Assembly: GCF_004123905.1 (NCBI RefSeq)
Contig: NZ_MZXW01000016.1
Location: forward strand, 496,001 to 560,000
From: Bradyrhizobium betae
GTDB lineage: Bacteria; Pseudomonadota; Alphaproteobacteria; Rhizobiales; Xanthobacteraceae
Reading direction: 5' to 3'
Length of the DNA stretch: 64,000 nucleotides
Below are positions 1-7,589 of this stretch, piece by piece. Numbering within the stretch: the first letter of the stretch is position 1; every line of letters starts with the position of its first letter. The translations under genes and the position numbers were made by a program. The notes beneath the pieces are model-generated. The model ran no database searches. It saw only the letters and a list, made by a program, of their open reading frames with translations, and was not told the DNA's origin.

Positions 1-2
1 CG

Positions 3-281
3 GATGCAGGCCTGATCGTGCGGGAGAAGACCGGGCGCACGGTCTCCTGCCGGCTCACGGCACAGCCGATGGAGCAGGCGATGAGCTGGCTCAATCGCTA
101 TGCGCAGTTCTGGTCCGAGAAATTCGACCGCCTTGCCACCTTCGTGGAGGAAGAGACATGGCCAACGCAGCCGTCAACACCGATCCCCGCACAGCCGAAC
201 CACCAAGCCTCACGCTCACGCGCCGGCTCCGCGCGCGGCCGGAAAATGTCTACGCCGCCTGGACGCAAGCCGCGCAACTGA
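3..281 (+). CDS. ArsR-type winged-helix regulator, C-terminal part (5' end outside window)
   Basis: The reading frame enters from the left edge, so only the end of the protein is visible. The visible stretch (GLIVREKTGRTVSC, then LTAQPMEQAMSWLNRY and WSEKFDRL) matches the wing and last helix of small ArsR-family repressors that precede SRPBCC genes. It would bind DNA and repress the genes just downstream. The typical family end is near the EEETWP stretch; here the frame runs on and overlaps the next gene by 124 bases, and the overlapping tail is low-complexity and probably of no function. The DNA-binding helix itself is not in the window, so the family call rests on the C-terminus and on the context. 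Confidence 0.7.
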   Translation, partial: DAGLIVREKTGRTVSCRLTAQPMEQAMSWLNRYAQFWSEKFDRLATFVEEETWPTQPSTPIPAQPNHQASRSRAGSARGRKMSTPPGRKPRN

Positions 282-625
282 TGCAATGGTTCGGGCCGCC
301 GAACATGACGCCGGCGACGCTGAATGCCGAGCTCGACGTCCGCGCCGGCGGCCGCTATCGCATCAGCTTCACCCGCGATGACGGTGAATATTTCGAGGCC
401 GCCGGCACCTATCGCGAGGTCGTGCCGAACGAGCGCCTGGTGTTCACCTGGGCCTGGCACTCGACGCCGGAGCGCGAATCGCTGGTGACAATCTCGCTGA
501 AGCCGGACAGCGACGGCACGCTGATGGTGTTCCATCACGCCCAGTTCTTCGACGAGACCGCGCGCGACAACCACCAGCGCGGCTGGGGTTCGTTCTTCGA
601 CAAGCTCGATGCCTTCGTTGCCTGA
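158..625 (+). CDS. SRPBCC / AHSA1-like domain protein
   Basis: A 155-residue single-domain protein of the START/SRPBCC fold, class AHSA1 (activator of Hsp90 ATPase 1-like). Visible family signatures are the PENVYAAWT stretch near residue 27, WFGPP near residue 45, the AGGRYRI strand near residue 65 and the C-terminal RGWGSFFDKLD helix. Such proteins have a hydrophobic cavity; the ligand is unknown. The ATG follows a GAGGAAGAG ribosome site. It lies downstream of, and overlaps, the ArsR-type gene and precedes a DUF899 gene 16 bases later, a common three-gene arrangement in rhizobia that suggests one operon. Confidence 0.85.
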   Translation: MANAAVNTDPRTAEPPSLTLTRRLRARPENVYAAWTQAAQLMQWFGPPNMTPATLNAELDVRAGGRYRISFTRDDGEYFEAAGTYREVVPNERLVFTWAWHSTPERESLVTISLKPDSDGTLMVFHHAQFFDETARDNHQRGWGSFFDKLDAFVA

Positions 626-641
626 CCTCATGGAGGACACC

Positions 642-1379
642 ATGCAGCAACATCAAATCGTTTCGCGCGAGCAATGGATCGCGGCCCGCAAAGTCCATCT
701 GGCGCATGAGAAGGAGTTTTCGCAGGCCCGCGAGCGCCTTGCCGAGGAGCGTCGCGCGTTGCCCTGGGTCAAGGTTAAGAAGGCCTATATGTTCGAGGGA
801 TCAAACGGGAAGGTGACGCTTGGTGATCTCTTCAAGGGCCGACCGCAGCTCGTGGTTCAGCACGTGATGTTCGCACCCGACTGGGAGGCCGCCTGCAAGA
901 GCTGCTCGTTCTGGGCCGACGGTCTTGATCGCATGGCGCCGCACCTCGCCGCGCGCGATACTGCGATGGTTGCGATCTCGCTGGCGCCAGTCGCAAAGCT
1001 CGAGGCCTTCAAGACGCGGATGGGCTGGAGCTTCGACTGGGTCTCCTCGGGCGGCAACGACTTCAACCACGACTACGAAGTCTCGTTCACCCGCGAAGAG
1101 ATCGACAAGGGTGTGCCAAAGTACAATTTCGGCACGACGCCGTTCTACGGCCCGGAGCTGCCCGGCATCAGCGTGTTCTTCCGCAACGAGGCGGGCGAGA
1201 TTTTTCACACCTATTCCTGCTTCGCCCGCGGTCTCGACATGATGAACGCGGCCTATCAGTATCTCGACCTCACGCCGCTCGGCCGTCACGAGCAGGGCCT
1301 GCCCTATCCGATGGACTGGGTCCGCCTGCGCGACCAGTACGAGCCGGAGGCGGCGAAGGGGGCGTGCTGCCACGGGTGA
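642..1379 (+). CDS. DUF899 family thioredoxin-fold protein
   Basis: A 245-residue protein of the DUF899 family, which has a thioredoxin-like fold. A CxxC motif (C85, C88 in CKSC) sits after the FAPDWEAA strand where the thioredoxin active site lies; FFRNEAGEIFHTYSCF and the C-terminal YPMDWVRLRDQYEP are also typical. The start at 642 is chosen because GGAGG lies 7 bases before it; an upstream in-frame ATG (609) lies within the previous gene. The C-terminus carries an extra Cys-Cys-His. The redox role is inferred from the family; no substrate is known. Probably transcribed with the SRPBCC gene. Confidence 0.85.
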   Translation: MQQHQIVSREQWIAARKVHLAHEKEFSQARERLAEERRALPWVKVKKAYMFEGSNGKVTLGDLFKGRPQLVVQHVMFAPDWEAACKSCSFWADGLDRMAPHLAARDTAMVAISLAPVAKLEAFKTRMGWSFDWVSSGGNDFNHDYEVSFTREEIDKGVPKYNFGTTPFYGPELPGISVFFRNEAGEIFHTYSCFARGLDMMNAAYQYLDLTPLGRHEQGLPYPMDWVRLRDQYEPEAAKGACCHG

Positions 1380-1519
1380 AATCACTGCGACAGCGGCGGT
1401 TCGGTCCGTCTCGGCAGCGGTAACACGGAAAAATAGCTTATCGCGGGCGATGTTTTCCGCTAAGTTGCTGAAGTTGCGACCGTCAATTTAGACGTTTGTT
1501 GGACCTGCCTTGGCGGTTG

Positions 1520-3076
1520 ATGAGACCGGGGCGTGTCATGATCCAATCGATTTTACTGAAGACCCTCGACTCGATACCGCTGCCGTTGATCGTGGGTCTA
1601 ATCATTGTCTTGAGCTGGGGTTGGCTGGTCAGCCAGCTGAAATCACTGCCTAGCTCGGGTCATTCGATTAGAGAGCGATCCTTCTGGATCGTTCTTGGTG
1701 TCGTGTTGATTGCCGAAGTATCGTGGTTTGCCTACAAGATCGTCGATGAGCGCTCGCTTGGTGTTCGGTTCACCGACAAGGAGTTCGGCGTCTACGTCGT
1801 CCAATTCGATAACGATAAGGACGGCACGGCCACGCGCCTGTTTGCTGCGATCCTAGAATCTTCGCTGAGATCCGAGGCGCCGAACACGCGCACCGTCTCA
1901 GTACGTAGTTCGACGAAGAAATTTCCCGACGAGGATGCCGCCTCGATTTTCGAGGCGACCAAGGCGGCCGTCATTATTGAGGGCGTGCTGGACCAATCGG
2001 ACAAGTTACTTCCCAAGTTCATCAAGCAGGGAGAGTCAGACTGGCAAGCCATTCGGAATTTCATCGACCTACGTCGTCCAGCGGAGTTCGTCGACGTCAT
2101 AAAATCGAGCCTCCCTAGCTATCGAAACACGCAGGACCTCTGGCTACAGAACGAACTGGCAGGGCTGCGAAAGCAGATGGAGGCTCAGAGCCAAGCCATT
2201 CTTGACGTTCAATCGCAGCTCTCGGCTTTGAAGAACAAAAACGTCACGGCCAATCTGGCACCCCAGACTCTGGTGCGATCTGGCGTGCGAGGCAAAGGCC
2301 TCATCGTAGGCATCAATGCCTATCAGAATAATGCTCGCTTGGCGTTTGCCCGCAGTGACGCTGAGGCGATGGAGTTTGCACTGAAATCAAGCGGCCTTGA
2401 GACGATCTCGCTTCTGGACGAAGCCGCGACGAAAGCGAAGATATCGGATGTCTTCGCCGAGACACTTCGGAATCGGCTGAGAGAGGAAGATGTTTTTGTG
2501 TTCTACTTTGCTGGTCACGGTGTCTCGGTGCCGACTCACTCAGGGCAAAAGGCGGGATACATCTGTCCGGTGGAATCGAATTCCGAGAAGGTGGTAGCAA
2601 CGTGCATCAGCATGGGAGAAATTGGTGAGTGGCTCTCGTTGCTGAAATCGAGAACCGTCGTCCTAATTCTCGACACTTGCGTATCCGGTCTCATTGCGCA
2701 AAAGCTCGTTGGTCCTCTTGGTGGTTCTCGCGGCCTCATCACAAAGAAGAGCATTCCGCCTCCCGCCATTTTCCCCGCGCTGGATGGAAAGACTGTTGTG
2801 GTGCTCACGGCGGGAGAGCCGGATCAGCTATCGACTGAGCTGCCAGCCCTGCAGCATGGTGTGTTCACTTTCTATTTTCTGCAGGGAATGCAGGGCGGCG
2901 CCGACATCAAGGCAAATGGCAAAATATCGCTTAAAGACCTCTACGAATATACCTGGACCAGGGTCGAGAATGCGACCGCGGGGAAACAGACGCCGACGTT
3001 GAATATCTGGGGAGATCCTGATGTCTATCTCGTCGGGCAGCAGGTCGATGCGGATCTGCAACTTCCCCCTCGTTGA
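1520..3076 (+). CDS. membrane-anchored caspase-like peptidase (C14 family)
   Basis: Two N-terminal hydrophobic segments (about residues 11-30 and 48-66) are followed by a soluble region of about 180 residues, a short coiled coil (RKQMEAQSQAILDVQSQL), and a C-terminal caspase-like domain from about residue 255. That domain shows KGLIVGINAY (first strand), the catalytic histidine H333 in FYFAGHGV and the catalytic cysteine C387 in LILDTCVSG, so both dyad residues are present. Bacterial metacaspase-like proteins cleave after basic residues and some act in stress or cell death; no target is visible. Start is uncertain: TTG at 1496 or ATG at 1538 are alternatives. It stands alone, with 140 bases upstream and a convergent gene downstream. 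Base composition is a little lower in GC than the neighbours. Confidence 0.8.
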   Translation: MRPGRVMIQSILLKTLDSIPLPLIVGLIIVLSWGWLVSQLKSLPSSGHSIRERSFWIVLGVVLIAEVSWFAYKIVDERSLGVRFTDKEFGVYVVQFDNDKDGTATRLFAAILESSLRSEAPNTRTVSVRSSTKKFPDEDAASIFEATKAAVIIEGVLDQSDKLLPKFIKQGESDWQAIRNFIDLRRPAEFVDVIKSSLPSYRNTQDLWLQNELAGLRKQMEAQSQAILDVQSQLSALKNKNVTANLAPQTLVRSGVRGKGLIVGINAYQNNARLAFARSDAEAMEFALKSSGLETISLLDEAATKAKISDVFAETLRNRLREEDVFVFYFAGHGVSVPTHSGQKAGYICPVESNSEKVVATCISMGEIGEWLSLLKSRTVVLILDTCVSGLIAQKLVGPLGGSRGLITKKSIPPPAIFPALDGKTVVVLTAGEPDQLSTELPALQHGVFTFYFLQGMQGGADIKANGKISLKDLYEYTWTRVENATAGKQTPTLNIWGDPDVYLVGQQVDADLQLPPR

Positions 3077-3182
3077 GCCGGGTCACCGGATGACATAGAC
3101 GACGACGTTCGAAATGATCGAGGAGGATGGCGGCGGACAAGGCGCAATTCTGCCCGTCCCGCCGGATTCGCGGTCGCAACAG

Positions 3183-4427
3183 CTACCTCTTCGCGTCGGC
3201 CTGCTCCGTCGCGTTGCACGAGATCAGCATCGTGTAGGGCCGCGCGTTGCCGGCGATGTCGGTGGTCTTGAGCTCGGCCTTCGGCTCCGCGGTCTGGTAA
3301 GGCACCACGGAATTGTCGAGGAAGTCGCGCAGCGCGCCGGTCTTGATCGCGAAGTTGATGTTTTCAGGGATGTCGCCGGTCGCAGCGGCGATGCGCAGTG
3401 CGGGGATCTTCGCGGTTACCACGCCCACGATCTGCCCGGTGGTGTCGAACAGCGGGCCGCCGCTATTGCCGGGCTGCACCGGCGCGCTGATTTGCAGGAA
3501 ACGCGTGTCGTTGCGCATGCCGCTGAGCGAACTCGCGATACCGGTCGTCACGGTGAAATCCGACGTGAGCAAGCCATGGAAAGGAAAACCGATGGCGATG
3601 ACGGAATCGCCAGAGCGGATCGCGCGGTCGCGGATCCGTGCAAAGTCCTTGAATGTCGTGGTCGACGGTGCCTGCAACAGAGCGAGATCGTTGTTGGCAT
3701 CGCTCGATACGACACGCAGCACCATCGCGGCCTCGCCGGTGAGATTGCCCTTGATGTCGCCGACGCAGCCATCGATCACATGGTTGTTGGTGACGATGTG
3801 TCCGTTGCCGCTGACCACAAAGCCTGTGCCGCTCTTGGTCAGGGTCGCTTTGCCGCGGGCCGGTGGCGCCTGTTTGTCCGGCGCCGCTTGCGGCTTGGCA
3901 GCGATCTTGGTGAAGTCGCCGGCCTTGCTCAGGCCGTCGGCCTTCACTTTGGTCACGCAATTGGCCAATGCCGCGATCACGGGCCCGGTCGAGGTCAGGT
4001 CGAAGTTCAGGACGGTGCGGCCGCTCGTCGCGACCATGAGGCTTGCCTTCTGAAACGTGCGCACGACATTTGCCGGCATGACGGATGTGAGCATGTTCGG
4101 CTGGTTGGCCGTGGCGAACAATCTCGCCTGCTCCCGCCCGTCGAAGATGACGTCGATCGCGGCGTTCTCGCCCTGCTTGAACTGGTAGCTGGGGCTCGCA
4201 AAGCTCAGGATCCATGAGCCGGCCGTGTTCTGGCCAATGACCAGAATGACGCCATTGGCGTAGGGTGCGGTTGCCGCGCAATGCGAGAAGGCGCCCGTCT
4301 CGTCATTGCTGAAGGCACCGCCGATCCAGTTGCCGACGTTGATGGAGCCGAACGGCCCCTTCGCATGCGCGATTCCGGCGATACCGACCTGCAACAGAGA
4401 CGCAACGACAAATGACTTAAACCACAT
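3183..4427 (-). CDS. secreted trypsin-like serine protease (S1C/DegP-like)
   Basis: A 414-residue exported protein. A signal peptide is visible at the start (MWFKSFVVASLLQ, cleavage likely after AHA at 22). The first half shows no known domain; a linker rich in Pro/Ala/Lys precedes a trypsin-like domain with the full triad: H216 in NNHVID, D247 in NNDLAL and S322 in QPGNSGGPL. No PDZ domain follows, so it is not a full DegP. The start at 4427 is chosen over an upstream in-frame start because it gives the signal peptide and is preceded by GGGGGGA. It would act in the periplasm; the substrate is unknown. Convergent with the caspase-like gene. Confidence 0.85.
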   Translation of the reverse strand: MWFKSFVVASLLQVGIAGIAHAKGPFGSINVGNWIGGAFSNDETGAFSHCAATAPYANGVILVIGQNTAGSWILSFASPSYQFKQGENAAIDVIFDGREQARLFATANQPNMLTSVMPANVVRTFQKASLMVATSGRTVLNFDLTSTGPVIAALANCVTKVKADGLSKAGDFTKIAAKPQAAPDKQAPPARGKATLTKSGTGFVVSGNGHIVTNNHVIDGCVGDIKGNLTGEAAMVLRVVSSDANNDLALLQAPSTTTFKDFARIRDRAIRSGDSVIAIGFPFHGLLTSDFTVTTGIASSLSGMRNDTRFLQISAPVQPGNSGGPLFDTTGQIVGVVTAKIPALRIAAATGDIPENINFAIKTGALRDFLDNSVVPYQTAEPKAELKTTDIAGNARPYTMLISCNATEQADAKR

Positions 4428-4530
4428 ACTTCCCCCCGAACGTATCTGCGTCCATCTTATCCGCGGGAGAAGGCGCGGCGCAACCGGCAGTTGTTCCTGC
4501 GGAGCGACCTTGCAGCAGCGACAATCGGCC

Positions 4531-4558
4531 TTGCCTTTACTTTGCGATGCTATATACT
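4531..4558 (+). promoter_or_regulatory. likely sigma-70 promoter of the membrane protein/regulator/uppS operon
   Basis: TTGCCT at 4531-4536 and TATACT at 4553-4558, 16 bases apart, resemble -35 and -10 boxes. They sit about 55 bases upstream of the first gene and coincide with the palindromic operator copies, as expected for a repressed promoter. Prediction by eye only. Confidence 0.45.
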
Positions 4559-4572
4559 TTGCAATACAAAGT
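4539..4572 (+). promoter_or_regulatory. tandem 17-bp palindromic operator (two copies)
   Basis: ACTTTGCAATACAAAGT at 4556-4572 is an 8+1+8 inverted repeat with a single mismatch. Directly before it, 4539-4555 (ACTTTGCGATGCTATAT) matches its first 12 bases but for one. A perfect copy, ACTTTGCAATGCAAAGT, recurs at 5626-5642 in the same operon. The most likely ligand is the winged-helix regulator encoded at 5226-5603; binding here would cover the -10 box. Confidence 0.6.
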
Positions 4573-4612
4573 AGCGGATGGACAATCCCGGACAACTGGG
4601 CGGAGCGGGGTT

Positions 4613-5242
4613 TTGGCGTTGCCGATGCGCGATCTCGACAAGGCACTGGCCGACATCGTGGCGATCCGCAGCCAGATTGCGGCCGGCACGGCGTTCCGCG
4701 GCTACGGCCCGGCGGCGATGGCTGCGACCGGCGCCGTCGCGCTTCTCACTGCGGTCCTGCAATTCTGGCTGCTCGGCGATCCCACAAGCGCGCCGCTCGG
4801 CTTCTTCTTCGGCTGGCTCATCGCTGCCGCGCTTTCCGGCCTGATCATCGGCATCGAGATGCGCGCGCGCTCGCGCCGTCATCATTCGGGTCTGGCCGAT
4901 GCCATGATCCACCAGGCGGTCGAGCAGTTCCTGCCCGCCGGCGTTGCTGGTGTGCTGCTTGCCGTGGTGCTGTGGAAGTTCGCGAGCGAGGCGCTGTGGC
5001 TGCTGCCGGGCCTGTGGCAGATCCTGGTGTCGCTCGGCATCTTCGCCTCCGTCCGTTCGCTGCCGCGCACGGTCGCGCTCGCGGGCGCCTGGTATTTCGT
5101 TTCCGGCTTCGCGGTCGTGGTGCTCGCGAGCCAAACCCACACGCTATCGCCATGGACCATGGGACTGCCTTTCGTGATCGGGCAGTCGGTGATGGCGGGC
5201 ATCCTGTATTTCGCGTCCGGAGACAATGATGTCGAAGACTGA
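4613..5242 (+). CDS. membrane protein of unknown function
   Basis: About 209 residues with several predicted membrane spans: AAMAATGAVALLTAVL, GFFFGWLIAAALSGLII, a long pair around ALWLLPGLWQILVSLGIF, and YFVSGFAVVVLAS. I do not recognise a named family. It begins with a short charged N-terminus (MRDLDKALADI). The start is TTG 4613 (GGAG and GGGG lie just upstream) or ATG 4625. It overlaps the following regulator by 17 bases, so the two are translationally coupled; with the cis-prenyltransferase behind, it may take part in polyprenyl-lipid handling, which is inference from position only. Confidence 0.7.
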   Translation: MALPMRDLDKALADIVAIRSQIAAGTAFRGYGPAAMAATGAVALLTAVLQFWLLGDPTSAPLGFFFGWLIAAALSGLIIGIEMRARSRRHHSGLADAMIHQAVEQFLPAGVAGVLLAVVLWKFASEALWLLPGLWQILVSLGIFASVRSLPRTVALAGAWYFVSGFAVVVLASQTHTLSPWTMGLPFVIGQSVMAGILYFASGDNDVED

Positions 5243-5603
5243 CAGCGCGCCGTTCTCATATGAAGGGCTCGACCGCGTCATCCACGAGAAGGCGAGGCTC
5301 GGGCTTCTGACTTCGCTGATGGCGCATCCCAAGGGTCTTGCGTTCGCCGATCTCAAGCAGCTCTGCGGCCTCACCGACGGCAATCTCAGCCGACATCTCG
5401 CCGTGCTCCAGGAAGCCGGGCTCGTCGAGGTGACCAAGGGCTATGAGGGCAATCGCCCGCACACCACCTGCCGTTTGACCAAGGCCGGCCGCCGCCGCTT
5501 CCTCGACTATCTCGCCGTGCTCGAGCGTCTGGTGCGCGACGCTGCCAAAGCCGCCGGCCGCGAGGCGCCATCGCTCGGACGCCTCGGCATCATCTCGACC
5601 TGA
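5226..5603 (+). CDS. winged-helix transcriptional regulator (HTH_34-like)
   Basis: A 125-residue single-domain winged-helix protein. HEKARLGLLTSL, FADLKQLCGLTDGNLSRHLAVL (the recognition helix) and the wing VEVTKGYEGNRPHTT, then LTKAGRRRF, follow the order of MarR/ArsR-like HTH_34 regulators. No effector domain is present, and no cysteine cluster suggests metal sensing. It lies between the membrane protein and the cis-prenyltransferase. The two 17-bp palindromes flanking it, one at the operon promoter and one on the next gene's start codon, make it the likely autoregulator of the operon. This link is inference. Confidence 0.85.
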   Translation: MMSKTDSAPFSYEGLDRVIHEKARLGLLTSLMAHPKGLAFADLKQLCGLTDGNLSRHLAVLQEAGLVEVTKGYEGNRPHTTCRLTKAGRRRFLDYLAVLERLVRDAAKAAGREAPSLGRLGIIST

Positions 5604-5625
5604 TCTTCCCCTTTTTTGACCGGAG

Positions 5626-5642
5626 ACTTTGCAATGCAAAGT
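5626..5642 (+). promoter_or_regulatory. perfect 17-bp palindromic operator over the uppS-like start codon
   Basis: ACTTTGCAATGCAAAGT is a perfect 8+1+8 inverted repeat, the same element as at 4556-4572. It abuts the GGAG ribosome site (5622-5625) and contains the ATG at 5634. A protein bound here would block an internal promoter or elongation; as RNA the same palindrome could sequester the start codon. Confidence 0.6.
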
Positions 5643-6374
5643 AACGTCACGTCCCAGAACGAGAAGCTTCATGTCGGCATCATCATGGACGGCAACGGCA
5701 GATGGGCGACACGGCGCGGTCTGTCGCGCCTGCGCGGCCACGAGGCCGGCGTCGAGACGATCCGCCGCATCGTCGAGGCTGCGCCCAAGCAGGGCATCGG
5801 CACGCTGACGCTCTATGCGTTCTCCACCGACAATTGGCGCCGCCCCAAGGCCGAGGTCGCTGCGCTGATGACGCTCTTGCGCTTCTATCTCGCCAACGAA
5901 GTGCAGAGCCTGGTCAAGAACGGCGTGCGCCTCACCGTGATCGGCCGCCGCGATCGGCTGCCCGATGGCATCGCGAGCGCGATCACGCGTGCCGAACAGG
6001 CGACCGCACCGGGCAGCACGCTTCACCTACGTATCGCCGTCGACTATTCCGCGCGCGATGCCATCCTCAACGCCGCGGCGAAGGCGGCGGCGCTGACGAG
6101 CCTCACCCGCGAAGCCTTCTCGCAGCTCGTCACCGGCGAGGCGGGCTTGCGCGACGTCGATCTCATCATCCGCACCTCCGGCGAGAAGCGGCTGTCGGAC
6201 TTCCTGCTCTGGGAAGGCGCCTATGCCGAGTTGCACTTCACCGAGCGGATGTGGCCGGAATTCGAGGCGAGCGATCTCGCTGCGGCTCTCGCCTCCTTCC
6301 ATGGCCGCGAGCGCCGCTTCGGCGGTCTTCAGGCCATCATGCCCGAGGAAGTACCCTCACTCTCCCGTGTGTGA
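5634..6374 (+). CDS. uppS: cis-prenyltransferase (undecaprenyl diphosphate synthase-like), accessory copy
   Basis: A 246-residue protein of the UppS family, which adds isopentenyl diphosphate units in cis to a farnesyl primer to make the C55 lipid carrier for wall and polysaccharide synthesis. Key residues are visible: D19 in IIMDGNGRW binds the diphosphate; ETIRRIV, YAFSTDNW and the C-terminal RTSGEKRLSDFLLW and GAYAELHF are family signatures. The start at 5634 has GGAG 8 bases ahead. The essential housekeeping uppS of alphaproteobacteria normally sits with frr and cdsA; here the neighbours are a regulator and a membrane protein, so this is probably a second, regulated copy, perhaps making a different chain length. 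Confidence 0.85.
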   Translation: MQSNVTSQNEKLHVGIIMDGNGRWATRRGLSRLRGHEAGVETIRRIVEAAPKQGIGTLTLYAFSTDNWRRPKAEVAALMTLLRFYLANEVQSLVKNGVRLTVIGRRDRLPDGIASAITRAEQATAPGSTLHLRIAVDYSARDAILNAAAKAAALTSLTREAFSQLVTGEAGLRDVDLIIRTSGEKRLSDFLLWEGAYAELHFTERMWPEFEASDLAAALASFHGRERRFGGLQAIMPEEVPSLSRV

Positions 6375-6495
6375 CGCAACGCGCAGGAAAACGCGCTGTT
6401 CGTTTCCAGCCGCATGATTGGCAGCGATGTCCAAGCCGCCGGCGTGCGGCCCCGGTTAGGTGTGCGGTCCACGCCACCTGCCGCGAGCCCTGCGC

Positions 6496-7023
6496 ATGTC
6501 ACCGCTATCTCTGGATGCCCTTGTCGAGCCGAACGGGACGAAAGGCATTGTCTGCATCAGGGTGGCCGATGCATCCGATGTGGAATGCCTCTCGATCTAT
6601 TTCACCGGCCTTTCCGCGACGACGCGCAACAAGCGTTTCATGGGCGCGCGCGCCGACCTCGCGGCGGTCGCGGCCGAATGCGTAGCAAAGGCCGGTCATC
6701 CCGATCATTTCACCCTGCTCGCCGAGCTCAGGCAGGAGGGGCAGCGCACGATCATCGGTGAGACGCGCTACGCCTATGATCCGGCCGCGCGGCATGGTGA
6801 TTTCGCCATCTCCGTTGCCGATGTCTTCCAGCGCAAAGGCGTGGGCCTCCGGATGATGACGTCGATGGAGAGGCACGCGAGCAATCTCGGCCACGAGATG
6901 ATTGCGGCCGAGACCACGCGGGTGAACGCTGAAATGCGCGGCCTTGCGAAGAAGGCCGGTTTCGAGGATACCGGCCTGGGAGACTGGCAGTCCGTTAATT
7001 TCGCAAAGCGCCTGTCTCGGTAG
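6496..7023 (+). CDS. GNAT family N-acetyltransferase
   Basis: About 175 residues. The order of elements fits GNAT: VCIRVADASDVECLSIYF at the start, the strand RTIIGETRYAY, then FAISVADVFQRKGVGLRMM, in which QRKGVG is the acetyl-CoA pyrophosphate-binding loop, and a final helix with AEMRGLAKKAGFEDTG. The acceptor substrate is unknown. An in-frame start at 6460 is possible, but the protein begins to look conserved only after 6496. No obvious operon partner; it follows the uppS-like gene by 121 bases. Confidence 0.8.
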   Translation: MSPLSLDALVEPNGTKGIVCIRVADASDVECLSIYFTGLSATTRNKRFMGARADLAAVAAECVAKAGHPDHFTLLAELRQEGQRTIIGETRYAYDPAARHGDFAISVADVFQRKGVGLRMMTSMERHASNLGHEMIAAETTRVNAEMRGLAKKAGFEDTGLGDWQSVNFAKRLSR

Positions 7024-7100
7024 CCCTCCGCGCGTTGCCGCATGGCACGGATCGTGCTCTAGTATCGCCTGGATGTCCCCAGCGATGGGAGCTTTTGGCG

Positions 7101-7589
7101 ATGCGCGCAGTTCTGGATCATTGCACCGGCGGCACGGAGCGGCAGGTTGCGGCCGGCACGGTCGTCGTCAGCGAGGGCGGCACCAGCAGCGGCCACCTCT
7201 ACGTGCTCGTGGAAGGCAAGCTCGAAGTGCTCAAGAGCGACATGGTGGTCGCGACGATCGCCGAGCCCGGCGCCGTGTTCGGCGAGATGTCCGTGCTGCT
7301 CGGTCTGCCGCATACCGCAACGGTACGGGCCAGCGAGAATTCGGTCATCTATGAGTTCGAGGACGCGGCGTCGTTCCTCATCCAGCGGCCGGAGGTCGCG
7401 CTGCTGCTGGCGCGCACGCTGGCGCAGCGGCTCAACGTCGCCAACACCTATCTGGCCGATCTCAAGCGGCAATATGCCGGCCACGGCACGCATCTGGCCA
7501 TGGTCGGCGAGGTGCTCCAGAGCATGATCAACCTGCCGCCGCTCGAGGTCTCGCCAGGCTCGGATCGGCAATCCGACCCAAGGATGTGA
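7101..7589 (+). CDS. cyclic nucleotide-binding-like (Crp/Fnr sensor) domain protein
   Basis: A 162-residue protein with one cNMP-binding beta-barrel (about residues 10-120): VAAGTVVVSEGG, HLYVLVEGKLEVL, and the phosphate cassette FGEMSVLLGLPHTATVRA. There is no helix-turn-helix, so it is a sensor rather than a regulator. The arginine that normally binds the cyclic phosphate (RTATV) is histidine here, so canonical cAMP binding is doubtful. GGGAG lies before the ATG. Its 3' end overlaps the convergent metallophosphoesterase by 62 bases. Its role is unknown. Confidence 0.8.
   Translation: MRAVLDHCTGGTERQVAAGTVVVSEGGTSSGHLYVLVEGKLEVLKSDMVVATIAEPGAVFGEMSVLLGLPHTATVRASENSVIYEFEDAASFLIQRPEVALLLARTLAQRLNVANTYLADLKRQYAGHGTHLAMVGEVLQSMINLPPLEVSPGSDRQSDPRM

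Noticed and set aside
3114..4217. 367-codon open frame on the plus strand
   Set aside because: Antisense to the serine protease, which has a signal peptide and full catalytic triad; the frame is His/Arg/Gly-rich as GC-rich shadows are.
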